In this document: positions 8,426 through 18,156 of the stretch, one piece after another
Numbering within the stretch: position 1 is the stretch's first letter
How the letters are laid out: every line of letters begins with the position of its first letter
Assembly: GCA_018902545.1 (NCBI GenBank)
Contig: JAHIQM010000016.1
Span: 372,001 to 436,000, forward strand
Reading direction: 5' to 3'
From: Pseudomonadota bacterium
GTDB lineage: Bacteria > Desulfobacterota > Desulfovibrionia > Desulfovibrionales > Desulfomicrobiaceae
Length of the DNA: 64,000 bases
The notes under the pieces: model-generated
Database searches by the model: none
Told to the model about the DNA's origin: nothing
Seen by the model: the letters and a program-made list of their open reading frames with translations, nothing else
Made by a program: the position numbers and the translations under genes

Positions 8426-9616
8426 ATGACACACTCACTCTGGACCATAATTCTGGCCGCAGGTCGGGGTTCACGCCTGGCCTCCTCCACCGGCGGCAAG
8501 TGCAAACAGTTTCTGCATCATGAGGGACATCCCCTCTATTGGCGCAGCGTGCTGACCATGTCCGCAATTCCTGAACTTGCGGGCGTGGTCCTCGTTTTTC
8601 CGGCCCATGAACTGGACCGGTGCCGCGCTGAACTCGAAAACCTCAAAAATATCGGGGACCCCGGTGTCCGCATTCTGGCAGTTTCGGGCGGAGACATGCG
8701 TCAGGACTCCGTGCGCCTGGGCTTGGCCGCCCTGCCCCGGGATTGCGAGCGGGTCCTGGTACACGACAGCGCGCGGCCTTTTTTCTCGGCCGCCCTCGTC
8801 CACACCCTCCTTGCAGGACTGACGGATGAGGCCTGCGGCGTCATCCCCGCAATTGCCGTCACGGACACGGTCAAACAGGTCGAAAACGATCTGGTCCTGG
8901 CCACGCCCCCACGCGAAACACTGCGTGCGGCGCAGACGCCGCAACTCTTTCCCACCGCCCTGCTGCGCCGGGTCCACGAACAGGCCCTGGCTGAAGGCTG
9001 GGCGGTCACCGACGACGCCGGCATGATCGAGCGCGCCGGGTTTGCCGTCCGTGTCGTGCCCGGCGAAACCGCCAATCTGAAAATCACCACCCCGGAGGAC
9101 CTGCGCGTGCTTGCCACCCCCGCCCCCCTGCCCGTGCCCTGCACGGGATTCGGCTACGACGTACACGCCTATGGGGGCAACCGGCCCATGGTCCTGGGCG
9201 GCATGCCCATTGCCGGCGCGCCCTTCATCAAGGCCCATTCCGATGGCGACGTGCTCCTGCACGCCCTGTGCGATGCCATCCTCGGCTGCCTTGGACTTGG
9301 CGACATCGGCGAACATTTTCCGGACAGCGACGACAAATTCGAGAACATCTCCTCCGCCATCCTGCTGTCCGAGGTCATGGACAAGGCCCGTAGCCAGGGG
9401 CTGGTAATCACCCATGTGGACCTGACCGTCATTGCCCAGACCCCGCGCCTGGCCCCGCACAAGACGGCCATTCGCGGAAATGTGGCGCGCCTGCTCGAAC
9501 TTTCCGACCTGCAGGTCAACGTCAAGGCAACCACCGAAGAGCATCTGGGCTTCACCGGCCGCAAAGAAGGCATCAAGGCCGTGGCCGTGGTCACGGGGGC
9601 AAGGACACCAGCATGA
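8426..9616 (+). CDS. ispDF: Bifunctional IspD/IspF of the MEP isoprenoid pathway
   Basis: 396 residues. The first half is the CDP-ME synthase IspD: nucleotide-binding LAAGRGSRL at residue 11, HDSARPF at 112 and DTVKQV later. The second half (from about residue 237) is the cyclodiphosphate synthase IspF: GFGYDVHAYG with the metal Asp and His, AHSDGDVLLHALCDAILG, and the C-terminal KATTEEHLGFTGRKEGI. Fused IspDF occurs in alpha-, epsilon- and some deltaproteobacteria. The start has no ribosome site; the ATG lies in the T-run after rnpB, but homology begins immediately after it. It overlaps gltX by ATGA. Confidence 0.95.
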   Translation: MTHSLWTIILAAGRGSRLASSTGGKCKQFLHHEGHPLYWRSVLTMSAIPELAGVVLVFPAHELDRCRAELENLKNIGDPGVRILAVSGGDMRQDSVRLGLAALPRDCERVLVHDSARPFFSAALVHTLLAGLTDEACGVIPAIAVTDTVKQVENDLVLATPPRETLRAAQTPQLFPTALLRRVHEQALAEGWAVTDDAGMIERAGFAVRVVPGETANLKITTPEDLRVLATPAPLPVPCTGFGYDVHAYGGNRPMVLGGMPIAGAPFIKAHSDGDVLLHALCDAILGCLGLGDIGEHFPDSDDKFENISSAILLSEVMDKARSQGLVITHVDLTVIAQTPRLAPHKTAIRGNVARLLELSDLQVNVKATTEEHLGFTGRKEGIKAVAVVTGARTPA

Positions 9617-11055
9617 CCAACTTCAAGACCGGCGGTCCCTGGATCACCCGCTTCGCCCCCAGCCCCACCGGGGCGCTGCACCTGGGCAACGTTCGCACGG
9701 CCATCCTGAATGTTCTCCTGGCCCGCCAGAGCGGCGGCAAATTCCTGCTGCGCCTGGAAGACACGGACCAGGAACGTTCCACCTTCGCCGCCGAGGCAGC
9801 CATCCTGTGGTCCCTGTCCTGGCTGGGCCTGGCCCCCGACGAACCGGTACGCCACCAGAGTCTGCGCCTGGACCTCTACCGCGAGGCCGTGGGCAGATTG
9901 GTGGCCGAAGACCAGGCCTACCCCTGTTTTTGCACCGACGCCGAACTGGAACGCGACCGCCAGGACGCGGCGGCCAGAAACCTTCCGCCACGTTACAGCG
10001 GCCGCTGCGCACGCATGTCCACAGACGAGCGCCAGATGCGCCTGGAGCACGGAGAAGCCCACGCTGTCCGCTTCCGCCTGCCGGAAAAGGCGGATGTCGC
10101 TTTCACGGATCTGATCAAGGGAGAAGTCACCGTTCCGGCTGGAGCCTTCGGCGATTTCGTGCTGCTGCGCTCAAACGGCTGGCCGAGTTACAATCTGGCC
10201 GTGGTCGTCGATGACGCAGACATGGGCGTCAATCTCGTGCTGCGCGGCGAGGACCACCTGACCAACACGGCCCGCCAGATCCTGCTGTACGAAGCCTTCG
10301 GCCACCCCCGCCCGACTTTTGCCCACCACGGCCTGCTCATGGACTCCGAAGGCAAGAAGCTCTCCAAACGCAGCGGGGCCCTCAGCATTCCCGACTGCAT
10401 GGACATGGGCCTTGAGCCCCTGGCCGTGGTCCAGTACCTGGCCTCTTTGTCAGGAGCGCTCCCCACCAAGAATCTTTTCTCGTCAATTGACGAGATGGCC
10501 GGGGCCTTCAACCCCTTCGCCTTGGGCCGAGGCAACGCGGTCATGAGCCTTGACGAACTGGGGGCTTTGAGCGCGCGGGCGTTCAGGACGGCGGATCTGG
10601 CTGGCCAGGCCGCACGGCTGGACGAATCCCTCCCCGCAGGCAACGCATGGCACGGCGTTGACCCGGCGTTCCGGCTGGAACTGGTCTCAAGCCTGCGCGA
10701 AAACGCGTCGAACCTGCGCGAGCTTGTTGCCCTGCTCCCTCTTTTCACCGAACCCCAGACCCGTTTCGCCCCTGCGGCCCTGAACGAACTGGCCTCTTGC
10801 CTGCCTGTTCTGCGCGCGCTGGACGGTATCATGGCAGATCACCTCCCCGACTCGCGCCTGACCAAGGACGCTGCAAGCCTCGCCTTACGCCGCGTCAGTG
10901 AAGAGGCCGGCGTCAAGGGCAGACAGCTTTACCACCCCATTCGCCTCGCCCTGACCGGCAGCGACAGCGGCCCTGAACTGGTCGCCCTGCTCACGCTATT
11001 GCCGACAGGCCAAATCCGCGAGCGCGTGAGCGCGGTCCTGAACCTTTTCCCATAG
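9613..11055 (+). CDS. gltX: Glutamyl-tRNA synthetase
   Basis: Class I aminoacyl-tRNA synthetase that charges tRNA-Glu. 480 residues, of normal length. The HIGH signature appears as PSPTGALHLGNVRTA near residue 16, the KMSKS loop as KKLSKRSG near 252, and the Rossmann-fold core lies between. CFCTDAELE near residue 97 replaces the fuller four-Cys zinc site of some family members. The ATG overlaps the stop of ispDF, so translation is coupled; cysS follows after twelve bases. The three genes probably form one transcription unit. Confidence 0.96.
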   Translation: MTNFKTGGPWITRFAPSPTGALHLGNVRTAILNVLLARQSGGKFLLRLEDTDQERSTFAAEAAILWSLSWLGLAPDEPVRHQSLRLDLYREAVGRLVAEDQAYPCFCTDAELERDRQDAAARNLPPRYSGRCARMSTDERQMRLEHGEAHAVRFRLPEKADVAFTDLIKGEVTVPAGAFGDFVLLRSNGWPSYNLAVVVDDADMGVNLVLRGEDHLTNTARQILLYEAFGHPRPTFAHHGLLMDSEGKKLSKRSGALSIPDCMDMGLEPLAVVQYLASLSGALPTKNLFSSIDEMAGAFNPFALGRGNAVMSLDELGALSARAFRTADLAGQAARLDESLPAGNAWHGVDPAFRLELVSSLRENASNLRELVALLPLFTEPQTRFAPAALNELASCLPVLRALDGIMADHLPDSRLTKDAASLALRRVSEEAGVKGRQLYHPIRLALTGSDSGPELVALLTLLPTGQIRERVSAVLNLFP

Positions 11056-11067
11056 CAACCACAAGGA

Positions 11068-12531
11068 ATGAGCATGCAGATCTACAACAGCCTCACCAGG
11101 AAAAAAGAAGAATTCGTCCCGCTCAAGCCCGGCCATGTGAACATGTATGTCTGCGGCATCACAGCCTACGATTACTGTCACATCGGTCACGCGCGCTCGG
11201 CCGTGGTCTTCGACGTCCTGGTCCGCTACCTGCGCTACATCAGCTTGCAGGTCACCTTCGTGCGCAACTTCACCGACGTGGACGACAAGATCATAAGCCG
11301 CGCCAACCGCGAGGGCACGGATTTCGAGAGCATCGCCCGCACCTATATCGACGCCTTCTACACCGATATGGACCGCCTCGGCATCCTGCGCGCCGACATC
11401 GAACCCAAGGCCACCGAACACATCGCGGAGATGATCGAGCTGTGCGAGAACCTCATCGCCAAGGGCCACGCCTATGCCACGCCCAGCGGCGACGTCTACT
11501 TCAGGGTCCGCTCCTACGAAAGTTACGGCAAGCTTTCGGGCCGCAATGTGGAGGATCTCATGTCCGGAGCCCGCGTCGAACCGGGCGAAGAAAAAGAAGA
11601 CCCGCTGGATTTCGCCTTGTGGAAGGGTGCCAAGCCCGGCGAACCTTTCTGGCCGAGCCCCTGGGGACCAGGCCGTCCAGGCTGGCACATCGAATGTTCG
11701 GCCATGAGCGAGCGCTACCTGCCTCTGCCCTTCGATATCCACGGCGGCGGACAGGATCTGGCCTTCCCGCACCACGAAAACGAGCGCGCGCAGACCGAGG
11801 CGGCCACGGAAAAACAGTTCGTGCGCTACTGGGTGCACAACGGATTCGTGCAGATCAATTCGGAAAAGATGTCCAAATCATTGAACAACTTCGTGACCAT
11901 CCGCGACATCCTGGCCAACTACCTGCCTGAGGTGCTGCGCTTTTTCCTCATCACCAAGCACTACCGCAGCCCCCTGGACTACACGGCCGACGCCCTGGAA
12001 GAGTCGGAGCGCGCACTGAAGCGCATCTACCTGACCAAGGCCGCCGCCGAGGCGCACGTCGCCGGGACCAACTGGACCACCACGCCCCTGCCGACCGAAA
12101 TCGTGATCGAGGCTACGGCCCTGGAGGCCAAATGGGACGAATCCATGGCCGACGACATGAACACGGCTGCGGCCCTGGGGCACGTCTTTGTGCTGATGAA
12201 GATCATCAACCGCATCCTTGAGGACAAGGGGCTCAAAAAGTCCGAACAGGGCCGGGAGATGATCCGCAATGCCCTCAAGCTTTTCGAACGCTGGGGGGAA
12301 GTGCTGGGCCTTTTCCTCATGCCAAGCGCCGACTTTTTGCGTCAGCTCAAGGACAGCCGGGTGCTGCGCAAAAAAATCGACACAGAGCTGGTGCACACCA
12401 AGCTGCAGGAACGCAAGCAAGCGCGTTCGGAAAAGGACTTTGCCCGTTCAGACGCCATCCGCGACGAGCTCCTGACCCTGGGTGTGACCATCCAGGACAC
12501 GCCTCAAGGCGTGCAATGGGATGTTGAATAA
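11068..12531 (+). CDS. cysS: Cysteinyl-tRNA synthetase
   Basis: 487 residues, full length. The zinc-ligand Cys and HIGH motif are in [18 protein letters not shown] around residues 26-43; WHIECSAM (around 206) and [18 protein letters not shown] provide the remaining zinc ligands; KMSKSLNN lies at about residue 268. It charges tRNA-Cys. AAGGA precedes the ATG. The gene ends the ispDF-gltX-cysS unit and is followed by a strong terminator shared with the convergent asmA gene. Confidence 0.97.
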   Translation: MSMQIYNSLTRKKEEFVPLKPGHVNMYVCGITAYDYCHIGHARSAVVFDVLVRYLRYISLQVTFVRNFTDVDDKIISRANREGTDFESIARTYIDAFYTDMDRLGILRADIEPKATEHIAEMIELCENLIAKGHAYATPSGDVYFRVRSYESYGKLSGRNVEDLMSGARVEPGEEKEDPLDFALWKGAKPGEPFWPSPWGPGRPGWHIECSAMSERYLPLPFDIHGGGQDLAFPHHENERAQTEAATEKQFVRYWVHNGFVQINSEKMSKSLNNFVTIRDILANYLPEVLRFFLITKHYRSPLDYTADALEESERALKRIYLTKAAAEAHVAGTNWTTTPLPTEIVIEATALEAKWDESMADDMNTAAALGHVFVLMKIINRILEDKGLKKSEQGREMIRNALKLFERWGEVLGLFLMPSADFLRQLKDSRVLRKKIDTELVHTKLQERKQARSEKDFARSDAIRDELLTLGVTIQDTPQGVQWDVE

Positions 12532-12556
12532 GGGGCATGCCCCATGTCGAGCAAAC

Positions 12557-12584
12557 AAAAGGCCGCATCACGCGGCCTTTTTAA
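12557..12584. terminator. Rho-independent terminator between cysS and asmA
   Basis: Stem GGCCGC/GCGGCC with a five-base loop (12561-12577), flanked by AAAA on the left and TTTTT on the right, so it can work on both strands for these convergent genes. Confidence 0.9.
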
Positions 12585-12608
12585 TTTCTGAAAATCAGTG
12601 CGCGCTTT

Positions 12609-14657
12609 TCATTTGAAGAGATTTTTGAGTCCTTCCACTCCTTTGTTCACGCCAGACCCAACGCCTCGCAATACGTCCTGCACGGCCTGTCCGCCGCGTA
12701 AGCCCAAGCCCTGGAGAACCGCTGTCATGTCGGGGCTGAAGGTGGGCTCGCGCACCGGGCCGCTGACCCGCACCGGCACACCGCGCAATCCCAGAGTGGC
12801 CTCCTCGAACTGTCCCTGGGTGCCCTCAAGCGCAATGAGGAGGCTGAAATCCAGGACTTCACGCACAAGGTCCGTCTGGCCGCTGCCGGTGATTCGAAAG
12901 CGCGGAGCGAGCAGCAGGAGATCGGGCGTTGTTTCCACTCCACTGATGATGTTTCCGCTGGCCGAAAGTAAGGAAAAAACCGTTCGTGGAGGCTCTTCCG
13001 GCCCGGGAGCCTGTCCCTTCACCTTGCGGATTCCGTCGCGCAGCAGTTGCGTGATATTCATGCCGTGAATGGCGCCGTCCTCAACCTTGAAATCGACCTT
13101 TCCATTGAGATTGCGCCTCAAATCCATGGAAGATTGCCCCAGTGAAGTTACGGAGGCGCTGCTTTCCATGGTACCGGAGAGACTGTCCTGGCCATGCAGG
13201 TCGCGCAGCAAAGGCCCCACCTGCACTCCAAGGATGGCGTGTGACCAGGAGTAGCGCGGTGTCTGCCCGCGCACATCCATGCTTGCCGAACCGCTGAGTC
13301 TGCCGTCATAGAGACTGGTCTTGATTTCTTCAAGGGCGATGACCCCTTCCTTGGCCGTGAGGCGAAGACTGGTGTCTGATACCTGCACTTTGCTCACGGT
13401 CATGGCGTCCACGGCCAACGTGGCGTTCAGGTTAAGGGCGCGCAATGCCGTAAGCGGCATCTCTTTAGTCTTGGTCGAGGCAGCTTCGGTCGACTGCTTT
13501 TCGCTGGATTGGGACATGGGGGTGTAGCGACCAAGGTCCAAGGTATCGAGATGCAGGTCGAGGGTGACGTGCGGATTGGTGCGCCCAAGGACAACAACCT
13601 TGCCCTTGAGCGCGGAGTCATCCACCGCGAGGAGCAGGTCCGATACATCGATGCGATCGCCAACGGCGGTCCAGGCGCAGGAAAACGCTACCTGTTCAAG
13701 GGCGGAGGGGTCAGTAAACGCGGGAAAGGCAAGCCCGAGCCGGGCAAAGACGTCCTTGGGGTTGAAACGGGCTACGTCGAGCCCGCCCCTGGTTTCGGAT
13801 CCGGTACCTGCATTGGCCGAGAAGCGGACATCAAGGCCCAGACCCTGCATGCGGCCGTTATCGATGCGGCCGTCGGTGGAAAAAAAGTCCAAGGACAGCG
13901 AGACAGTCTCGGGACTACTTGGCAGCGACGCACCAGATAAAACTGCCTCCATGGCCAGATTCTCGACAGTCAGACGATCCATTTCCAAAACAGCCTTGGC
14001 CGTGAAATCGAGTTCCCCGGTGATCCCGCCCCGCGTAGCCATGGCATGGGTATCCACGACAAACGGTTCCCCGAACGCAAAATCAGACACATCAAGACGT
14101 ATCCCGCTGATCTCGAAACTTTCCCCGCTTCGCCGGTCATCCCAGACAATCCGTGCCTCAGAAATTTCAAGACCGTCCACAATAAGACTCGCCAAAACCG
14201 GCACGCGCCTGTCCCGGACGAGCACGGGAACATCGTCGGAGCCGCTGTCCGGAGCCGCCGGAGCGGCGAGGTCCATCCAGTTACCGCGTCCCTCCGCATC
14301 ACGCGAAAGATAAAGGGACAATCCCTCGATATCGATGGCCACGACATCCAGCCGTGAAAAAAGGAGAGGCAGCAAACGCGCCTTCAGATGCGCACCGGTC
14401 AGGGTCAAGAAAGGACCGGTAAACCCTTCGCTGTTGCCAAGCTCAATCTCACCAATGGACACGGACAGGTAGGGAAAGAACTCAAGTCCGAGGTCGCCGG
14501 ATATGGTCAACTCGCGGCCGGTGTTGTCACGCACGGCCTGCACTATCTGCGGCTTGAAGTCGTTGGGGTCGACAATGAGCAGAAGCGTTCCCGCGAGCCC
14601 AACGCAGAGCAGGGCCAGAGCCAAAAGCACTCGCACGATCCAAATTCGGACATTCAT
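12609..14657 (-). CDS. AsmA family protein
   Basis: 682 residues, inner-membrane-anchored periplasmic protein. One N-terminal membrane helix (about residues 5-28) is followed by the AsmA opening (DPNDFKPQI and GRELTISGDL). The C-terminal AsmA_2-like part has a VEDGAIHGMNI-like turn and GVPVRVSGPVREPTFSPDM. AsmA proteins belong to the large repeated beta-groove group now linked to phospholipid transport between membranes; that role for this member is inference. ATG 14657 follows AGGGGAAGG; one TTG codon upstream is in frame but not needed. Monocistronic and convergent with cysS. Confidence 0.88.
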   Translation of the reverse strand: MNVRIWIVRVLLALALLCVGLAGTLLLIVDPNDFKPQIVQAVRDNTGRELTISGDLGLEFFPYLSVSIGEIELGNSEGFTGPFLTLTGAHLKARLLPLLFSRLDVVAIDIEGLSLYLSRDAEGRGNWMDLAAPAAPDSGSDDVPVLVRDRRVPVLASLIVDGLEISEARIVWDDRRSGESFEISGIRLDVSDFAFGEPFVVDTHAMATRGGITGELDFTAKAVLEMDRLTVENLAMEAVLSGASLPSSPETVSLSLDFFSTDGRIDNGRMQGLGLDVRFSANAGTGSETRGGLDVARFNPKDVFARLGLAFPAFTDPSALEQVAFSCAWTAVGDRIDVSDLLLAVDDSALKGKVVVLGRTNPHVTLDLHLDTLDLGRYTPMSQSSEKQSTEAASTKTKEMPLTALRALNLNATLAVDAMTVSKVQVSDTSLRLTAKEGVIALEEIKTSLYDGRLSGSASMDVRGQTPRYSWSHAILGVQVGPLLRDLHGQDSLSGTMESSASVTSLGQSSMDLRRNLNGKVDFKVEDGAIHGMNITQLLRDGIRKVKGQAPGPEEPPRTVFSLLSASGNIISGVETTPDLLLLAPRFRITGSGQTDLVREVLDFSLLIALEGTQGQFEEATLGLRGVPVRVSGPVREPTFSPDMTAVLQGLGLRGGQAVQDVLRGVGSGVNKGVEGLKNLFK

Positions 14658-14814
14658 CAAACCTTCCCCTTGGAAGCGGTTTCGGTAGAAAACTGAAGGA
14701 GATGGAATTCAGCCCCATCGAAGCTACCATAGGGATAAAACCTTGTGGAATAAAGGTCAGAAATCCTGATCTTGAAGCGGCCAGAAATACTGATCATCCA
14801 GCAGGCCCAAAACG

Positions 14815-14842
14815 AAAAAGCCGGCTTTCACACCGGCTTTTC
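14815..14842. terminator. Terminator after apbE (rnf operon)
   Basis: Stem AAAAGCCGG/CCGGCTTTT with a loop of about eight bases, with A-run on the left and T-run on the right. It lies about 27 bases past the apbE stop and ends the rnf transcription unit; it can also act for the opposite strand. Confidence 0.85.
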
Positions 14843-14868
14843 CGCTTCTAAAGATCAAGTAAGGGGCG

Positions 14869-15882
14869 CTAGCCCCAGTTAGGCGAAGTCAGACGCGCTC
14901 CGGTGGATGTCACCAGCAGACAAGAGTGACCGGACAGTGATGAAGTCAGGCGCATGGCATCCTGCGGAGACATGAGACTCAGCGCCGTGGCCAGGCCGTC
15001 AGCCTGCATGACAGTGGGCGCCTGGACACTCACGCTCCTGATGTACTGGGGCGAAGCTCCGTTTGTTGGGCTGACGAGGTGATGCGACTTCTTCTTGGAG
15101 TCGAAAAAGACCTCGTAACCGCCGGATGTGGCCACTGCGCCGGAACGCATGCTGATGATCGAAGGATAGTCGCCCCCCTTGTCCGGATCTTCAATGGCCA
15201 CCCGCCATGGACGATCCAGGCCGTCCGTGGAGCCTTGGGCGCGGATGTCGCCTCCAGCATCGATAAGGAAGTTTTCAACGCCCTGCTTTTTCAGAACTTC
15301 TGCCGCACGGTCGGCAATAAAGCCCTTTGCGACACCATCAAGAGTCGCAGCCATGCCCGAAGCCGCGAAACGCAGATCGTTCCCGTTCCGCTGCAGTCCC
15401 GATGCACCGACCAGGTCCAGGGTCTCGCGAAGTTCCTTGGGGTCGGGCTTGCCATGCGTACGCTCCAGCAAAGTCACAACCGGGGCGATGGTGATGTCGA
15501 AACGTCCAGCCGAATTGCGGGACAGGGCGCTGCTGAAATCAACGACGTCCAGCAGTTCCTGCGGCGCACCGCCCAAGCGGCCGTTCTGGTTCAGGGCGGA
15601 CAAAGCCGTGCCGGAATCAAAACGGTCAAAGATTCCGATCTGCCGCCGGACTTCCTCGAAAGCCCTGCCGATGGCCTCTTCCCCGAGACTACGGGAGGGC
15701 GCAAGGACAGTCATGTTCACAAAAGTGCCCATCAGTATGCGCTGCTCGGTGGTCTTTACCAGACTGGATGAGGCCAAGGCCGGAAGCACCCGGATGACAG
15801 GAGCCAGAGTCGCACTTCCTGCGAGAATGGCCAATGATTTCAGAAAAACCCGGCGGTCCTGAGTATGGGTCCCATGCTTCAT
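14869..15882 (-). CDS. apbE: FAD:protein FMN transferase ApbE (Rnf maturation)
   Basis: 337 residues. It attaches FMN through a phosphoester bond to Thr/Ser of Rnf and Nqr subunits. The N-terminus DRRVFLKSLAILAG is a twin-arginine signal, placing the enzyme outside the cytoplasmic membrane. Family motifs: ILMGTFVNMTV after the signal, TLDGVAKGFIAD (about residues 168-180), LIDAGGDIRAQG and ATSGGYE, which bind FAD and magnesium. It is the last gene of the rnf operon and its natural substrate is RnfG (and perhaps RnfD). It follows rnfB by 27 bases. Confidence 0.93.
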   Translation of the reverse strand: MKHGTHTQDRRVFLKSLAILAGSATLAPVIRVLPALASSSLVKTTEQRILMGTFVNMTVLAPSRSLGEEAIGRAFEEVRRQIGIFDRFDSGTALSALNQNGRLGGAPQELLDVVDFSSALSRNSAGRFDITIAPVVTLLERTHGKPDPKELRETLDLVGASGLQRNGNDLRFAASGMAATLDGVAKGFIADRAAEVLKKQGVENFLIDAGGDIRAQGSTDGLDRPWRVAIEDPDKGGDYPSIISMRSGAVATSGGYEVFFDSKKKSHHLVSPTNGASPQYIRSVSVQAPTVMQADGLATALSLMSPQDAMRLTSSLSGHSCLLVTSTGARLTSPNWG

Positions 15883-15909
15883 ATCTATGCTCCGCTCTTT
15901 TGACTTGGT

Positions 15910-16791
15910 TTAGGCTTTCAGATCCGGGACATGCGTTTCTTCAGGATAGCGGGCCGGATCCATCACAGGCGCATCGGCCATCAAATCGGGATTGAGACAG
16001 CGCAAGATGTTTCTGGGACATTTCTCGACGCACGCTTCCTCGCAGGAAGGTCCGTAAGCCAGACAAGTCTGGTGGTCGATGACGATGATGTCGTTCTCTT
16101 GCGTGATACACTTGGCCGGACATTTCTTGATGCACGCGCCGCAGCTGATGCAGCCGACCTCGCAGACATCCTTGACGGCCTTGGCCTTATCCTTGGAGGA
16201 GCAGAAGACCATGACGCGGGCGCGCCTGGGGATGAGCTCGAGAATCGTATTGGGACATGTGCGCACACACGATCCGCAGCTGGTGCATTTTTCCGGCGCG
16301 ATGTGGACGACATCGTCTTCGATCCACATGGCATCGAACGGACATGCTCGCACGCAATCCCCAAAGCCGAGGCAGGAGTATGCGCAGGCGTCAGGCCCGT
16401 CATAGACCAGCTTGGCAGCGGCACAGGTCATAATTCCGAAGTACTCGAAATTCTTGGCAACATTACCCTCGGTTTTCAGGCAGCGTCGGAATGCGACCTC
16501 TGGGTCGGCATCCCCGGCAGCCTTGCCGGTGAGTTCCGCCACGCGAGCGGACACATCGGGCCCGCCGGCACAGCATTTGTTCGGTGGCATGTTGGGGTCG
16601 TTGATGACGGCAATGGCGTAGGCTTCGCACCCGGCAAAACCGCAACCGCCACAATTGGCTCCGGGAAGCGCATCGGTAACGACCTCAATGCGCGGATCCT
16701 CTTCCACATACAACACCTTGGAGGCTACAGCCAGGATTCCGGCAGAAACGAAACCAAGGCTAAACAACGTCAGAACGGATACTGTAATCAT
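15910..16791 (-). CDS. rnfB: Rnf complex subunit B (iron-sulfur electron input)
   Basis: 293 residues. One N-terminal membrane helix (3-24), then the four-Cys cluster CGGCGFAGC around residue 47, which is the RnfB/Fe-S domain, followed by several ferredoxin-type motifs: CLGFGDCVRACP, CTSCGSCVRTCP, CISCGACIKKCP, and CLAYGPSCEEACVEKCP. That is more cluster motifs than in short RnfB forms such as E. coli RsxB (about 190 residues). RnfB takes electrons from ferredoxin on the cytoplasmic side. GGAG precedes the ATG. It is next to apbE and 23 bases after rnfA. Confidence 0.95.
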   Translation of the reverse strand: MITVSVLTLFSLGFVSAGILAVASKVLYVEEDPRIEVVTDALPGANCGGCGFAGCEAYAIAVINDPNMPPNKCCAGGPDVSARVAELTGKAAGDADPEVAFRRCLKTEGNVAKNFEYFGIMTCAAAKLVYDGPDACAYSCLGFGDCVRACPFDAMWIEDDVVHIAPEKCTSCGSCVRTCPNTILELIPRRARVMVFCSSKDKAKAVKDVCEVGCISCGACIKKCPAKCITQENDIIVIDHQTCLAYGPSCEEACVEKCPRNILRCLNPDLMADAPVMDPARYPEETHVPDLKA

Positions 16792-16814
16792 AAGGAAATC
16801 TCCACAACCTTAGG

Positions 16815-17387
16815 CTATATCATCCCCTTGAACGCCATAAACGCCAGCGACATGATCCCAGCCATTACCAGGCCGATGGGTACTCCCTTCATGGCCCGAG
16901 GAATCCTGGAAATTTCAAAACGTTCGCGTATGGAAGCCATCACAACAATGGCCAAAATGAAACCCAATCCGGATGCCACGGAAAACAGCAAGGACGTCGT
17001 GATGTCGAGTTCCTTGCGGTGCACCATTATGGCCACGCCCAAGACCGCGCAGTTGGTGGTGATGAGCGGAAGAAAGATGCCCAGCGATTTGTACAGGGGC
17101 GGAACCATCTTCTTTAAAAACATCTCCACGAACTGAACCAGGGATGCGATGACCAGAATGAACGCAATAGTCTGTAGATAGCCGAGGTTAAACGGAATAA
17201 GCACGTTCTTTTGCATGAGATAGGTCAACAAAGTCGCCATGAACATGACGAATGTGACGGCGCAACCCATGCCGATGGACACGCTTTTTTCCTTGGAACA
17301 GCCAAGATACGGGCAAAGCCCCAAGTACTGGGCCAAAATTATGTTGTTAACAAAAATGGCCGAGATGAAAAGAAGGAAAATATCCAT
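16815..17387 (-). CDS. rnfA: Rnf complex membrane subunit A
   Basis: 190 residues with six membrane helices, the length of RnfA/NqrE. LCPYLGCS near residue 24 and TTNCAVLG near residue 110 hold the Cys pair that, with the equivalent pair in RnfE, binds an intramembrane [2Fe-2S] cluster in solved Rnf/Nqr structures. It carries electrons across the membrane coupled to sodium or proton movement. Located between rnfE and rnfB. Confidence 0.95.
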   Translation of the reverse strand: MDIFLLFISAIFVNNIILAQYLGLCPYLGCSKEKSVSIGMGCAVTFVMFMATLLTYLMQKNVLIPFNLGYLQTIAFILVIASLVQFVEMFLKKMVPPLYKSLGIFLPLITTNCAVLGVAIMVHRKELDITTSLLFSVASGLGFILAIVVMASIRERFEISRIPRAMKGVPIGLVMAGIMSLAFMAFKGMI

Positions 17388-17405
17388 AGTACGTCGCTCC
17401 CGGGT

Positions 17406-18125
17406 TTAGCTTTTGGCTGATTCCAGCCGTTCCAGCTTCTTTTGGTTGACGATCTTTTCCAGGCCCTTGCAAGCCGCACAGCCCCTGCACCCGGCGTCGA
17501 AATTGGGGTCGAGTTCGACACCGTTTCGCTTGGCCTGCCAGGCGGTGAAAAAATTCATCCCGGCAAGAATGAGTCCAAGACTGATGAACGCTCCGGGCGC
17601 CTGAACCATGAAGGTGAACGGTTCAAAGGAAGGACCGAAAAGATCTACCCCAAACAAAGTGCCAGCTCCGAGGGACTCACGGATGCTTCCGATAAAAGTC
17701 AGCGAGATGGTGAAGCCTATGCCCATGCCCAAGCCATCGGCCAGAGCCATGTGCGGGGGGTTTTTAGAGGCGAAACCCTCGGCGCGGCCAAGAATGATGC
17801 AGTTGACGACAATGAGGGGGACGAAAATGCCCAGCTGCTGATAGAGCGGGTACGCAAAGGCCTGCATGAGCATCTCGACAGTTACCACCAGCGAGGCCGC
17901 GATGGCGATGAAGCCCACGATGCGGACCTTCTTGGGGATGATCTTGCGCACCAGGGAAATGATGACGTTGGACAGGGTGAGTACGAAGATGACCGCGGCC
18001 CCCATGCCAAGACCGTTTTCGGCGGAATTTGTCACCGCCAGGACAGGACAGAGCCCAAGGACCAGACGAAAGGGAGGAATCTCCTTCCAAAGTCCTTTGG
18101 TGAATTCTTGCATCATTGTGGCCAT
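17406..18125 (-). CDS. rnfE: Rnf complex membrane subunit E with extra C-terminal Cys motif
   Basis: 239 residues, six membrane helices. LCPVLAVTNSAENG near residue 25 and VVNCIILGRAE near 108 are the RnfE/NqrD signatures and pair with RnfA around the membrane iron-sulfur cluster. After the last helix there is a hydrophilic tail of about 35 residues with CRGCAAC (CxxCxxC), absent from the textbook RnfE as I know it. ATG 18125 has AAGGAG at a good distance; the longer open frame overlaps rnfG. Order is G-E-A. Confidence 0.94.
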   Translation of the reverse strand: MATMMQEFTKGLWKEIPPFRLVLGLCPVLAVTNSAENGLGMGAAVIFVLTLSNVIISLVRKIIPKKVRIVGFIAIAASLVVTVEMLMQAFAYPLYQQLGIFVPLIVVNCIILGRAEGFASKNPPHMALADGLGMGIGFTISLTFIGSIRESLGAGTLFGVDLFGPSFEPFTFMVQAPGAFISLGLILAGMNFFTAWQAKRNGVELDPNFDAGCRGCAACKGLEKIVNQKKLERLESAKS

Positions 18126-18156
18126 GTAAATTCTCCTTGAGATGATCGCGAACTGA

